Assembly: GCA_009926295.1 (NCBI GenBank)
Contig: RFPF01000162.1
Span: 1 to 6,971 of the forward strand
DNA: 6,971 nucleotides
From: Planctomycetia bacterium
GTDB lineage: Bacteria; Planctomycetota; Planctomycetia; Pirellulales; UBA1268
Direction: 5' to 3'
Shown here: positions 1 through 5,580 of the stretch, piece by piece
Numbering within the stretch: the stretch's first letter is position 1
How the letters are laid out: each line of letters starts with the position of its first letter
Notes under the pieces: generated by a model
What the model was told of the DNA's origin: nothing
Database searches by the model: none
What the model saw: the letters and a program-made list of their open reading frames with translations, nothing else
Position numbers and translations under genes: made by a program

Positions 1-2
1 GC

Positions 3-746
3 GTCGTCGCCTTCCACCAGGGACTGTGGTCGAACGTCAGCCAGGGAAACTTCTGCGAGAACCTCACGATCGCAACGGGGCGGAGAAATCCAGGCGCGGT
101 CGCCCTGCGCTGGAATGCCGCCAACTGGGGCGGCGTCCGCAACGTGCTCCTCCAGTCTGGCGACGGCCGGGGCCGTGCCGGGCTGTTGATGGACGTGCCG
201 TTCGTGGAAGGCTACCTCCGCGACATCACGGTGGACGGATTTGACACCGGGATCGAACTCGACGTCGCGAATGGCGCGAATGTCGCGGTGCTCGAGCACG
301 TCACGCTCAAAGGCCAGGCTGCCGTGGGGTTGCGTGTCGGCAAGCACCATGCCTGCCTCGACGCCCGGAAGCTGTCATTTGAAAACGTGCCTGTCGCCGT
401 GCAGGTCGATGCCGGCGCGCAGGCCGTGCTGCTCGACAGCCGGGCTAGCGGCCTCGCGGGGGCCGCAGCGGCACTCGTGGCGGCGGAGCACGGGCATCTG
501 TTCGTAAGCGGCTTTTCCTGCACGGGCTTCGCTTCAGTGACGGCCGGGCCTGTGACCGAGATTCCCGCCGCGTCGCTGATGATCGGCGCCCGCGATATGC
601 CCCCGCTCGTGCCGGAGCCAGATCTTTCCCGGTGGGCCGACGTGCAGGCCTACGGGACGACACCGCCGCGATCCAGCGGGCGATGGAGAGCGGCAAGCCG
701 GTCGTGTTCCTGCCGGGCGTGGCGTATGTCGTCAACGGCACAGTGA
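3..746 (+). CDS. GH55/pectate-lyase-3-like beta-helix protein, N-terminal piece (5' end outside window, frameshifted)
   Basis: This frame is open from the left edge, so the true start lies upstream. The first 60 or so visible codons read like the first beta-helix of Pectate_lyase_3/GH55-type proteins: an FCENLTI strand, then NPGAVALRW, GGVRNVLLQSGDG and GLLMD. They are followed by short hydrophobic strands separated by turns (YLRDITVDGFDTGIELD, VAVLEHVTLKG, LSFENVPVAVQVD), as expected for parallel beta-helix coils. Family-like sequence runs to about codon 218 (RWADVQAYG, ending at 656). The remaining 29 codons to the TGA at 744-746 are Arg/Ser-rich and look like out-of-frame translation, while the expected continuation appears in the next frame. 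I read this as one half of a single gene continued at 656-1534. Known members are secreted glucanases or polysaccharide-binding proteins; the substrate here is unknown. The catalytic residue cannot be assigned. Confidence 0.75.
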   Translation, partial: VVAFHQGLWSNVSQGNFCENLTIATGRRNPGAVALRWNAANWGGVRNVLLQSGDGRGRAGLLMDVPFVEGYLRDITVDGFDTGIELDVANGANVAVLEHVTLKGQAAVGLRVGKHHACLDARKLSFENVPVAVQVDAGAQAVLLDSRASGLAGAAAALVAAEHGHLFVSGFSCTGFASVTAGPVTEIPAASLMIGARDMPPLVPEPDLSRWADVQAYGTTPPRSSGRWRAASRSCSCRAWRMSSTAQ

Positions 747-1534
747 CGATTCCGGCAAGCGTGCGGGAGATCTGCTTTCTGCACGGCAGCGTGTACCGCA
801 CGACGCTCGGCATCGACGCCGCCATGTTCCGCGTGGCGGAGCCGTCAGCCGAGCCGCTCTGGATCCATCAGAACGTCAGCGCCGGCGGCACCTTCGTGGA
901 CCACGAGGCCGACCGGCCGCTCGTGCTCGAGGACGTGTTTTCGTGGTTCCACCACACGCGAGACTACGCCCGGAACAGCGACATGCAGTTTCCGGGGCCG
1001 GCGGCACAGACGGCCGACCTCTGGCAGCTCTACCGCAACACGCGGCCCGACGGCCGCGCAAAGGAGGTGTATGCGGCGAACGTGATGGGCTTCGCCGTCG
1101 GAGGGCAGGGCGCCCGCCATGCGGTCGAGAACGTGCAGGCGTGGGTGCGGCAACTCGACAACGAGCACATTCCGTATGCCCAGGTGGCCGTGCGCCGAAG
1201 CGACCTCTGGCTCCTGGGGTTCAAGACGGAAAATGCCGAGGTCTTGTTTCAAGCCGAGGATGGCTCGCGGCTTGAGTGGCTCGGCGGCATCAACCACACG
1301 CTTGGCCCCCGGGACAAGGGCGCGATGATCGTGTCCCGCGACTCCGACGTCACCGCGCTCTTCGTGGCGTGGGCCGGCGGCGGCAAGAACCAGCCTGATG
1401 TGCTTGAATCGATCAGGGGATCCGCCACCACCCGCGTCCCGCTCTCACGCTTTCCGCCGATCGACGGCAAGGGTTCGCCCGACGGCGACACCCGAACCGG
1501 CACGTTTTCGGTCTCAATCTTTAGCGGGCGTTGA
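632..1534 (+). CDS. GH55/pectate-lyase-3-like beta-helix protein, C-terminal piece (second beta-helix domain)
   Basis: This is the second half of the preceding gene in the frame one base back. Homology-like sequence starts at 656 with DDTAAIQRAMESGKPVVFLP, the classic opening of a Pectate_lyase_3 domain, which normally follows a (D/A)FGA-GDG segment. The nearest in-frame start is a GTG at 632, but its first eight codons (VGRRAGLR) are out-of-frame text of the previous piece. It has no ribosome site and no signal peptide, so it is unlikely to be a genuine start. The body continues with beta-helix-like strands (VYAANVMGFAVGG, ARHAVENVQAWVRQL, QVAVRRSDLWLLGFKTENAEVLFQAED) and ends at TGA 1532-1534. 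Two tandem beta-helices are the known GH55 architecture, which supports one original gene. The 3' end overlaps the convergent serine hydrolase gene by 14 bases. Whether a functional protein is made depends on whether the frameshift is real. Confidence 0.75.
   Translation: MGRRAGLRDDTAAIQRAMESGKPVVFLPGVAYVVNGTVTIPASVREICFLHGSVYRTTLGIDAAMFRVAEPSAEPLWIHQNVSAGGTFVDHEADRPLVLEDVFSWFHHTRDYARNSDMQFPGPAAQTADLWQLYRNTRPDGRAKEVYAANVMGFAVGGQGARHAVENVQAWVRQLDNEHIPYAQVAVRRSDLWLLGFKTENAEVLFQAEDGSRLEWLGGINHTLGPRDKGAMIVSRDSDVTALFVAWAGGGKNQPDVLESIRGSATTRVPLSRFPPIDGKGSPDGDTRTGTFSVSIFSGR
651..661 (+). other. Frame break inside the double beta-helix gene
   Basis: Frame 3 reads ...DVQAYG up to 656 and then loses family character. 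Frame 2 reads DDTAAIQ... from 656. Joining them needs a net loss of one base (modulo 3). Related domains normally carry several residues (GA-GDG-x-T type) between the two parts, so a short deletion of roughly 13 to 22 bases is more likely than a single missing base. No slippery heptamer or other programmed-frameshift signal was seen. Causes could be a true mutation (pseudogene) or an assembly error in GC-rich sequence; the sequence alone does not decide. Confidence 0.7.
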
Positions 1535-2678
1535 GTGGCTGGCCGTCAAGCCAGGCAACCACTGCGTCACGGCAGGCCTGCGAGGGCTTCTTGGGGTCGG
1601 CATCCTGCACGAGCCAGACCAGTGCCACGCCGCGGCCTTCGTCGATCAAGAGGTCGGTGGCAAACGCGCCGCCGTGGCCGTACTGGCCGTCGGGGCGAAT
1701 CTGCACGCCAAGCCCGTAGGCCTCCTTCACCGCTTTGGGCGTCTGCCGCGTGCGCATTTGCCGCACGGCGTCGGCCGACAGAATGCGAACGCCGCCGGAA
1801 ATTCCTCCGCCGATCAGCATCCGGCAAAACCGCCCGCAGTCGTCGGCCGTGGAGAAGAGTCCGCCGCCGGGCATCGGAAACCGCCCCGGGCCGTCGAGCG
1901 GGTAGGCGAGCTGACCGATCGGCACGGGCTCAGGTTTGCCGGCTTCACCGTGGCGATACGAGGTCGCCAGCCGGGCGACCTGAGCCGCCGTCGGCCGAAA
2001 CGTCGTGTCGCGCATGCCGAGCGGCCTGAAAAGCCGCGTCTCCATGAACGCCTCGAACGGCATCCCCGACACGACCTCGATGATCCGGCCCGCGGTGTTG
2101 ATGCCAGAGTTCGAATACGTATACGCGGTGCCCGGCTCGAAGAGCAGTTTTAGGGTGGCGTATGACCGCACCGCCTCCGCGAGCGGCAGGCGATCGAGCG
2201 TGGGGGTCTCGGCCGGGCTCATGAAGGGCAGGCCGCTCGTGTGCGCGAGCAGGTCGCGGACCGTGATCGGCCGGGCGGGAGCACGGTCGGTGCCGCCTGC
2301 GGCGGCGACACGGAGATCGCGAAACTCCGACAGGTAGGTTGCAACGGGCTCGTCAAGCGCCACCTTCCCCTCATCGACCAGCATCATCACGGCGGCCGCC
2401 GTCATCGGCTTGGTCATCGACGCGATCCAGAACAGGCTGTCGGCCACCATCGGCCGCGCGCTGGCCAGATCGGCGAGGCCGAGCGCCTCGTGGAGCAGCG
2501 TCTGCTCGCGGTCGGTGGCCAGCACGACCGCGCCGACGATCGAGCCGTCTTCAAGCCACGGCTTCGCGACGGCGGCACAGGTTGGCGCTGGCGGCTCGGT
2601 TGCATACACCGATGACCACGCGGCCATGCCGAAGGCCGTGAGCCATGCACCACAGAATCGTGTGACGATTCGATTCAT
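1521..2678 (-). CDS. Exported serine hydrolase, class C beta-lactamase/family VIII esterase fold
   Basis: A 385-residue protein of the beta-lactamase-related serine hydrolase superfamily, which includes AmpC, DD-peptidases and EstB-type carboxylesterases. Visible motifs, numbered from the ATG at 2678: SMTK at 87-90 (nucleophile Ser87, Lys90), HTSGL at 146-150, YSN at 188-190 (Tyr188 as base) and HGG at 335-337, which replaces the KTG triad. Length and motif spacing fit the family. The N-terminus MNRIVTR, a hydrophobic stretch and VYA before TEPPAP suggest a signal peptide cut after residue 26, hence a periplasmic or outer location. Alternative starts are ATG 2690 and TTG 2696. I prefer 2678 because a TATGAT box at 2686-2691 would put transcription start close to it; no Shine-Dalgarno is visible for any choice. 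HGG and the neighbourhood favour an esterase or peptidase role over antibiotic resistance, but substrate is not shown. Its stop overlaps the convergent gene by 14 bases. Confidence 0.88.
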   Translation of the reverse strand: MNRIVTRFCGAWLTAFGMAAWSSVYATEPPAPTCAAVAKPWLEDGSIVGAVVLATDREQTLLHEALGLADLASARPMVADSLFWIASMTKPMTAAAVMMLVDEGKVALDEPVATYLSEFRDLRVAAAGGTDRAPARPITVRDLLAHTSGLPFMSPAETPTLDRLPLAEAVRSYATLKLLFEPGTAYTYSNSGINTAGRIIEVVSGMPFEAFMETRLFRPLGMRDTTFRPTAAQVARLATSYRHGEAGKPEPVPIGQLAYPLDGPGRFPMPGGGLFSTADDCGRFCRMLIGGGISGGVRILSADAVRQMRTRQTPKAVKEAYGLGVQIRPDGQYGHGGAFATDLLIDEGRGVALVWLVQDADPKKPSQACRDAVVAWLDGQPLNAR

Positions 2679-2756
2679 CGTTGCAATCATATTCAATGCG
2701 TCTGCTCGACGTCATCGCACGCATCGCGCATGATGCCGCCTCCAGGAGTCACCTCA
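2679..2756. promoter_or_regulatory. Divergent spacer between serine hydrolase and beta-helix genes
   Basis: This 78-base stretch must hold the 5' signals for both flanking genes. On the minus strand I see a possible sigma-70-like pair: ATGACG (2710-2715) and TATGAT (2686-2691), separated by 18 bases, matching consensus at 4/6 and 5/6. Transcription from it would begin near 2679, giving an almost leaderless message for the ATG at 2678. On the plus strand a small inverted repeat, GCATC-N6-GATGC (2721-2736), lies just upstream of the ribosome site of the beta-helix gene. All of this is pattern matching by eye; no promoter is proven. Confidence 0.4.
2744..2748 (+). promoter_or_regulatory. Shine-Dalgarno AGGAG deciding the start at 2757
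   Basis: AGGAG lies 8 bases before ATG 2757. The in-frame ATGs at 2730 and 2733 lie upstream of this site and have no comparable motif. The later start also gives a compact signal peptide (MHANRHVLF...AVA) instead of one with a Pro-rich front. Confidence 0.75.
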
Positions 2757-4907
2757 ATGCATGCCAACCGTCACGTTCTCTTCACCTCGGCAGCGGTTTT
2801 CGCGTTGCTCGGGATCGTCCCACGTGTCGCCGTAGCAGCGGGCGACGTCGTGGTGTCGCCGGCGGGTGACGACGCCGCGGCCGGGACGAGTGCCGCACCC
2901 GTCAAGACGCTGCGGCGGGCCCTCGACCGCGTCCGGGAAATCCGAGCTGCCGAACCCGGCCGCCAAACCGCGGTTGTCGTCGAAGTGGCCGATGGCCGCC
3001 ACGAGCTGCCCGCAACGCTCATCCTCGAGCCCGCCGATTCGGGGACGGAGGCGGCCCCGACGGTGATTCGCGCGGCCGAAGGATCAAACCCCGTGATCAG
3101 TGGTGGACGCTTGGTAAGGGGCTGGAACGTGGTTGACGTGGCCGGCCGGCCACGCTGGTCCGTGGACCTCCCCGCTGTGAAAGCGGATGGCTGGCGCTTT
3201 GCCCAACTCTTCGTCAACGACCAGCGCCGGTTTCGCCCCATCCTGCCGAAGGGCGCGTGGCACACGATCGCAGGCAAGGTCGATCCTTCGCCGGCGAGCG
3301 CAGGCAAGGGACACGACCGCTTCGCCTTCGCGGGCGACGCGCTGCGGGCCGACTGGGCCAATCTCGACGACGTCGAGGTGGTCGCCGTGCACCGCTGGAC
3401 CATGAGCCGGCTGCCGATCGCAGCGATCGACCCGCACCCCACGGAGCCGGCCCTGCGGATCGTGACGTTCGCCGGCCGCACGCGGGCCCCTGTGGAGTGG
3501 TGTTCGTTTCCCAAGGGCAACCGGTTCCTCGTCGAGAACGTATGCGAGGCGCTCGGGGAGCCTGGTTCCTGGTACCTCGACCGGCCCACCGGCACGCTCA
3601 CCTACTGCCCGCTCGACGGCGAGACGCCGAACAACACGGTCGTGGTCGCGCCGGTCCTCGACCGGCTCGTGGAGATTCGCGGCGACGCGGCGACCGGCAC
3701 GACGGTCGCGCACGTGCGGTTCGAGGGGCTCGCTTTCGCCCACGGCAATTGGACGATGCCTCCGGATGGTCAGTCGTATCCGCAGGCGGAGGTCAATCTC
3801 GGCGGCACAATCGTCGCGACGGCGGCGCGCCACGTCGCCTTCAGCGGATGCACGGTGCGGCACGTCGGCCGCTACGCGCTCGAATTCGGCGCGGGCTGCC
3901 AAGACTGCTGCGTCGAGGGCTCTGACCTCGTGGATCTCGGCGGCGGCGGCGTGCTCATCGGCACGGCAGGCGGGCCCAAGTCGTGGGGCACTCCGGCGCG
4001 GGTGGAAGGGGAGGCGTCGGCGGTCGAGCGGATTTCCGTCCGCGATTGCACGATCGCCCACGGCGGCCGGATCCATTCTGCGGCGGTGGGTGTCTGGATC
4101 GGCCATGCCGCCCACTGCACGGTCGCGCACTGCGACATCCACGATTTCACCTACACGGGCGTCTCGGCCGGCTGGGTGTGGGGCTACGCCGACAGCCGCG
4201 CCCACCACAATCGTGTCGCGTCGAACCACATCCACGATCTCGGCAAGGGCGTGCTCTCCGACATGGGGGGCGTGTACACGCTCGGCGTCTCCCCGGGCAC
4301 CGTCGTGGAGGGCAACCATATCCACGACATCACGAGCCACGACTACGGCGGCTGGGGGCTGTACACCGACGAGGGCTCGACGGGGATCGTGATGCGCAAC
4401 AATCTCGTGCATCACACGAGCTCCGGCGGCTTCCATCAGCACTACGGCCGCGACAACACGATCGAGAACAATGTGTTTGCGATCGCCCGTGACTGGCAGA
4501 TCCAGCGGACGCGCGTCGAGGACCACACGAGCTTCGTCTTTCGGCGCAACATCGTGTGGTGGACGACGGATGTGCCGCTCGTGAAGGGGGATTGGACGAA
4601 GGGGATCGTCACGGAGGCCAATTGCTACTGGCACGGCGGCATGCCGGTCGTATTTCCCGGCGGCAAGGATCTCGCTGCACGGCAGACGGACGGGCAGGAC
4701 GTGGCGTCGATCGTGGCCGACCCGTCGTTTCGGGATCCCGAACGGGGCGACTTCTCGCTGCCGCCAGACTCGCCCGCCCGCGGCCTCGGCTTCGAACCGC
4801 TCGCCGCCGCGACAGCCGGCCGGAAGGAGCGCCCGCGGCCGTCGCCACCCATTCCGGAAGTGCCCACGATCTGGATCCGCCGTGAGTCGCCGGCGGCGCA
4901 GAAGTAA
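2757..4907 (+). CDS. Secreted right-handed parallel beta-helix protein, GH141-like
   Basis: A 716-residue protein. Residues 1-27 look like a signal peptide (hydrophobic core LFTSAAVFALLGIV, cut near AVA-AG). Then comes VSPAGDDAAAGT (33-44) with KTLRRALDRVREI, the usual opening of extracellular beta-helix enzymes, and ISGGRLVRGW (114-123). SWYLDRPTGTLTYCP (271-285) leads into the helix. From about 320 to 605 there are repeated coils, with IHD at 461, HIHD at 491 and HIHD at 521, then the conserved segments DMGGVYTLG (502-510), DYGGWGLYTDEGS (529-541) and GGFHQHYG (557-564). This order resembles GH141 proteins, a family with characterised fucosidase and xylanase members. Acidic residues in 502-541 (Asp502, Asp538, Glu539) are candidates for catalysis, not verified. 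The substrate is probably plant or algal polysaccharide, by inference. It ends 4 bases from the convergent DJ-1 gene. A lyase or binding role without hydrolysis remains possible. Confidence 0.88.
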   Translation: MHANRHVLFTSAAVFALLGIVPRVAVAAGDVVVSPAGDDAAAGTSAAPVKTLRRALDRVREIRAAEPGRQTAVVVEVADGRHELPATLILEPADSGTEAAPTVIRAAEGSNPVISGGRLVRGWNVVDVAGRPRWSVDLPAVKADGWRFAQLFVNDQRRFRPILPKGAWHTIAGKVDPSPASAGKGHDRFAFAGDALRADWANLDDVEVVAVHRWTMSRLPIAAIDPHPTEPALRIVTFAGRTRAPVEWCSFPKGNRFLVENVCEALGEPGSWYLDRPTGTLTYCPLDGETPNNTVVVAPVLDRLVEIRGDAATGTTVAHVRFEGLAFAHGNWTMPPDGQSYPQAEVNLGGTIVATAARHVAFSGCTVRHVGRYALEFGAGCQDCCVEGSDLVDLGGGGVLIGTAGGPKSWGTPARVEGEASAVERISVRDCTIAHGGRIHSAAVGVWIGHAAHCTVAHCDIHDFTYTGVSAGWVWGYADSRAHHNRVASNHIHDLGKGVLSDMGGVYTLGVSPGTVVEGNHIHDITSHDYGGWGLYTDEGSTGIVMRNNLVHHTSSGGFHQHYGRDNTIENNVFAIARDWQIQRTRVEDHTSFVFRRNIVWWTTDVPLVKGDWTKGIVTEANCYWHGGMPVVFPGGKDLAARQTDGQDVASIVADPSFRDPERGDFSLPPDSPARGLGFEPLAAATAGRKERPRPSPPIPEVPTIWIRRESPAAQK
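4134..4560 (+). repeat. Internal PbH1-type coil repeats in the beta-helix gene
   Basis: The coding sequence repeats a (D/N)-x-IHD turn at residues 460, 490 and 520. The DNA copies begin at 4134, 4224 and 4314, exactly 90 bases apart. Looser copies follow at about residues 549 (NLVHH), 571 (NNVFA) and 598 (NIVWW). This is the coil periodicity of a parallel beta-helix, not a mobile or tandem DNA repeat; the bases between turns have diverged. Confidence 0.7.
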
Positions 4908-4911
4908 TCAC

Positions 4912-5499
4912 CTACGCCCGCTCCGCGGCCGCCGTCTCGAGCAGCCGGATCCAGGGGCCGATGAAATGGCCGTGGTCGTGATAGGTGCGGCCGCTGACGA
5001 GGGCACCATCCACCACGCATGGTGCATCGACATAGATTCCGCCCGCCGCCTCGAGATCGAACCGACATTTCGCGACCGTCGTCATCCGTCGCCCGCGGAC
5101 ACAGCCGGCATAGGCCGGAATCTCGACGCCGTGGCACACGCTCGCGACCGGCTTGTTCGCTTCGAAGAAGTGACGGGTGATCCGCACGAGGTCGGTGTCG
5201 TAGCGAATGTATTCAGGGGCCCGGCCGCCGCTGAAGAAAATGCCGAGGTATTCCACCGGATCGACGTCGGCGAACGCCACCTCCGCCGCGATCTGGTAGC
5301 CCTCCCACTCCTTTGTAATCGTCCACCCGGGCCGCACTTCGTGCATCACCATCTGAAACACGCGCTTCTCCGGCCCGACGACGACCGGCACAAAGCCCGC
5401 CTCTTGGAGCCTGTAGAAGGGATAGAGCGTATCGACCGTCTCGGAGGCGTCGCCGACGACGATGAGCACGCGGGGCCGCGAATCTGTGTTTGGAGTCAT
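4912..5499 (-). CDS. DJ-1/PfpI-family protein
   Basis: A 195-residue protein of the DJ-1/PfpI class of the glutamine-amidotransferase-like fold; the length is typical. VLIVVGDASETVDTLYP (11-27) is the first strand with the conserved acidic Glu20. FFSGGRAPEYIR (88-99) is the family glycine turn. VASVCHGVEI (118-127) is the nucleophile elbow, with Cys122 followed by His123. A His-rich segment, RTYHDHGHF (171-179), closes the domain. Members include peptidases, chaperones, deglycase-like enzymes and stress proteins, and none of these activities can be chosen here. There is no signal peptide, so it is probably cytoplasmic. The start is ATG at 5497-5499; no Shine-Dalgarno is visible before it. It is divergent from the oxidoreductase gene (81-base spacer) and convergent with the beta-helix gene (4-base gap). 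Shared regulation with the oxidoreductase is plausible from the spacer. Confidence 0.88.
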   Translation of the reverse strand: MTPNTDSRPRVLIVVGDASETVDTLYPFYRLQEAGFVPVVVGPEKRVFQMVMHEVRPGWTITKEWEGYQIAAEVAFADVDPVEYLGIFFSGGRAPEYIRYDTDLVRITRHFFEANKPVASVCHGVEIPAYAGCVRGRRMTTVAKCRFDLEAAGGIYVDAPCVVDGALVSGRTYHDHGHFIGPWIRLLETAAAERA

Positions 5500-5510
5500 G
5501 GGTCGTGCGT

Positions 5511-5520
5511 ACTCATGAGT
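5511..5520. promoter_or_regulatory. 10-bp perfect palindrome, candidate operator
   Basis: ACTCATGAGT is its own reverse complement. It sits 12-21 bases upstream of the DJ-1 start codon. Two GTGCGT copies, spaced 14 bases start to start, flank and overlap it. This geometry suits a dimeric repressor acting on the minus-strand gene or on both genes. A 10-bp palindrome can also occur by chance, so this is only a candidate. Confidence 0.35.
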
Positions 5521-5540
5521 GCGTGTGATGTTTCAGGGGA

Positions 5541-5565
5541 TGGTACAGTATCGCCGTCCGTACCA
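5541..5565. promoter_or_regulatory. Inverted repeat TGGTAC-N13-GTACCA
   Basis: Arms at 5541-5546 and 5560-5565 match perfectly. The right arm ends 1 base before the AGGAG of the oxidoreductase gene. It could be a protein-binding site, or an RNA hairpin that affects ribosome access if it is transcribed. The stem is only 6 bp with a 13-base loop, so RNA stability would be modest. Confidence 0.35.
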
Positions 5566-5566
5566 C

Positions 5567-5571
5567 AGGAG
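5567..5571 (+). promoter_or_regulatory. Shine-Dalgarno AGGAG deciding the start at 5581
   Basis: AGGAG lies 9 bases before ATG 5581. The reading frame is open far upstream (to 4882 and across the opposite-strand DJ-1 gene), so this site, together with the Tat signal directly after it, fixes the real start. Confidence 0.8.
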
Positions 5572-5580
5572 CCTGCTTCG

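Larger units (their letters stand above)
5500..5580. promoter_or_regulatory. Divergent spacer between DJ-1 and oxidoreductase genes
   Basis: This 81-base spacer must contain the start signals of both flanking genes. It holds a perfect palindrome (5511-5520), flanking direct repeats GTGCGT (5505-5510 and 5519-5524), an inverted repeat TGGTAC-N13-GTACCA (5541-5565) and the ribosome site at 5567-5571. I could not identify a convincing -35/-10 pair in either direction. Confidence 0.5.

Noticed and set aside
26..244. 72-codon plus-strand open frame at the left edge
   Set aside because: The overlapping frame starting at position 3 carries recognisable beta-helix sequence; this one is Arg/Pro-rich and shows no domain.
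654..662. Programmed ribosomal frameshift in the double beta-helix gene
   Set aside because: There is no slippery heptamer or stimulatory structure, and residues expected at the junction appear to be missing, which points to deletion or sequence error rather than recoding.
1539..1554. Hairpin CTGGC-N6-GCCAG as a terminator
   Set aside because: The stem is only 5 bp, there is no T-tract, and it lies inside the coding sequence of the serine hydrolase.
1398..2153. 251-codon plus-strand open frame
   Set aside because: It is antisense to the serine hydrolase with its full set of motifs. The translation is low-complexity Arg/Pro/Ala/Gly-rich and has no convincing start.
2713..2730. Tandem 9-base near-repeat (CATCGCACG / CATCGCGCA)
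   Set aside because: It has only two imperfect copies in GC-rich DNA, which is readily explained by chance.
3084..4634. 516-codon open frame on the minus strand
   Set aside because: It lies wholly antisense to the well-supported beta-helix gene. Its translation is rich in Arg, His, Asp and Val with no recognisable domain, a typical shadow in high-GC DNA.
4882..5580. Upstream in-frame extension of the oxidoreductase frame
   Set aside because: It overlaps the opposite-strand DJ-1 gene. The Tat signal and AGGAG place the real start at 5581, and the upstream translation has no family similarity I recognise.
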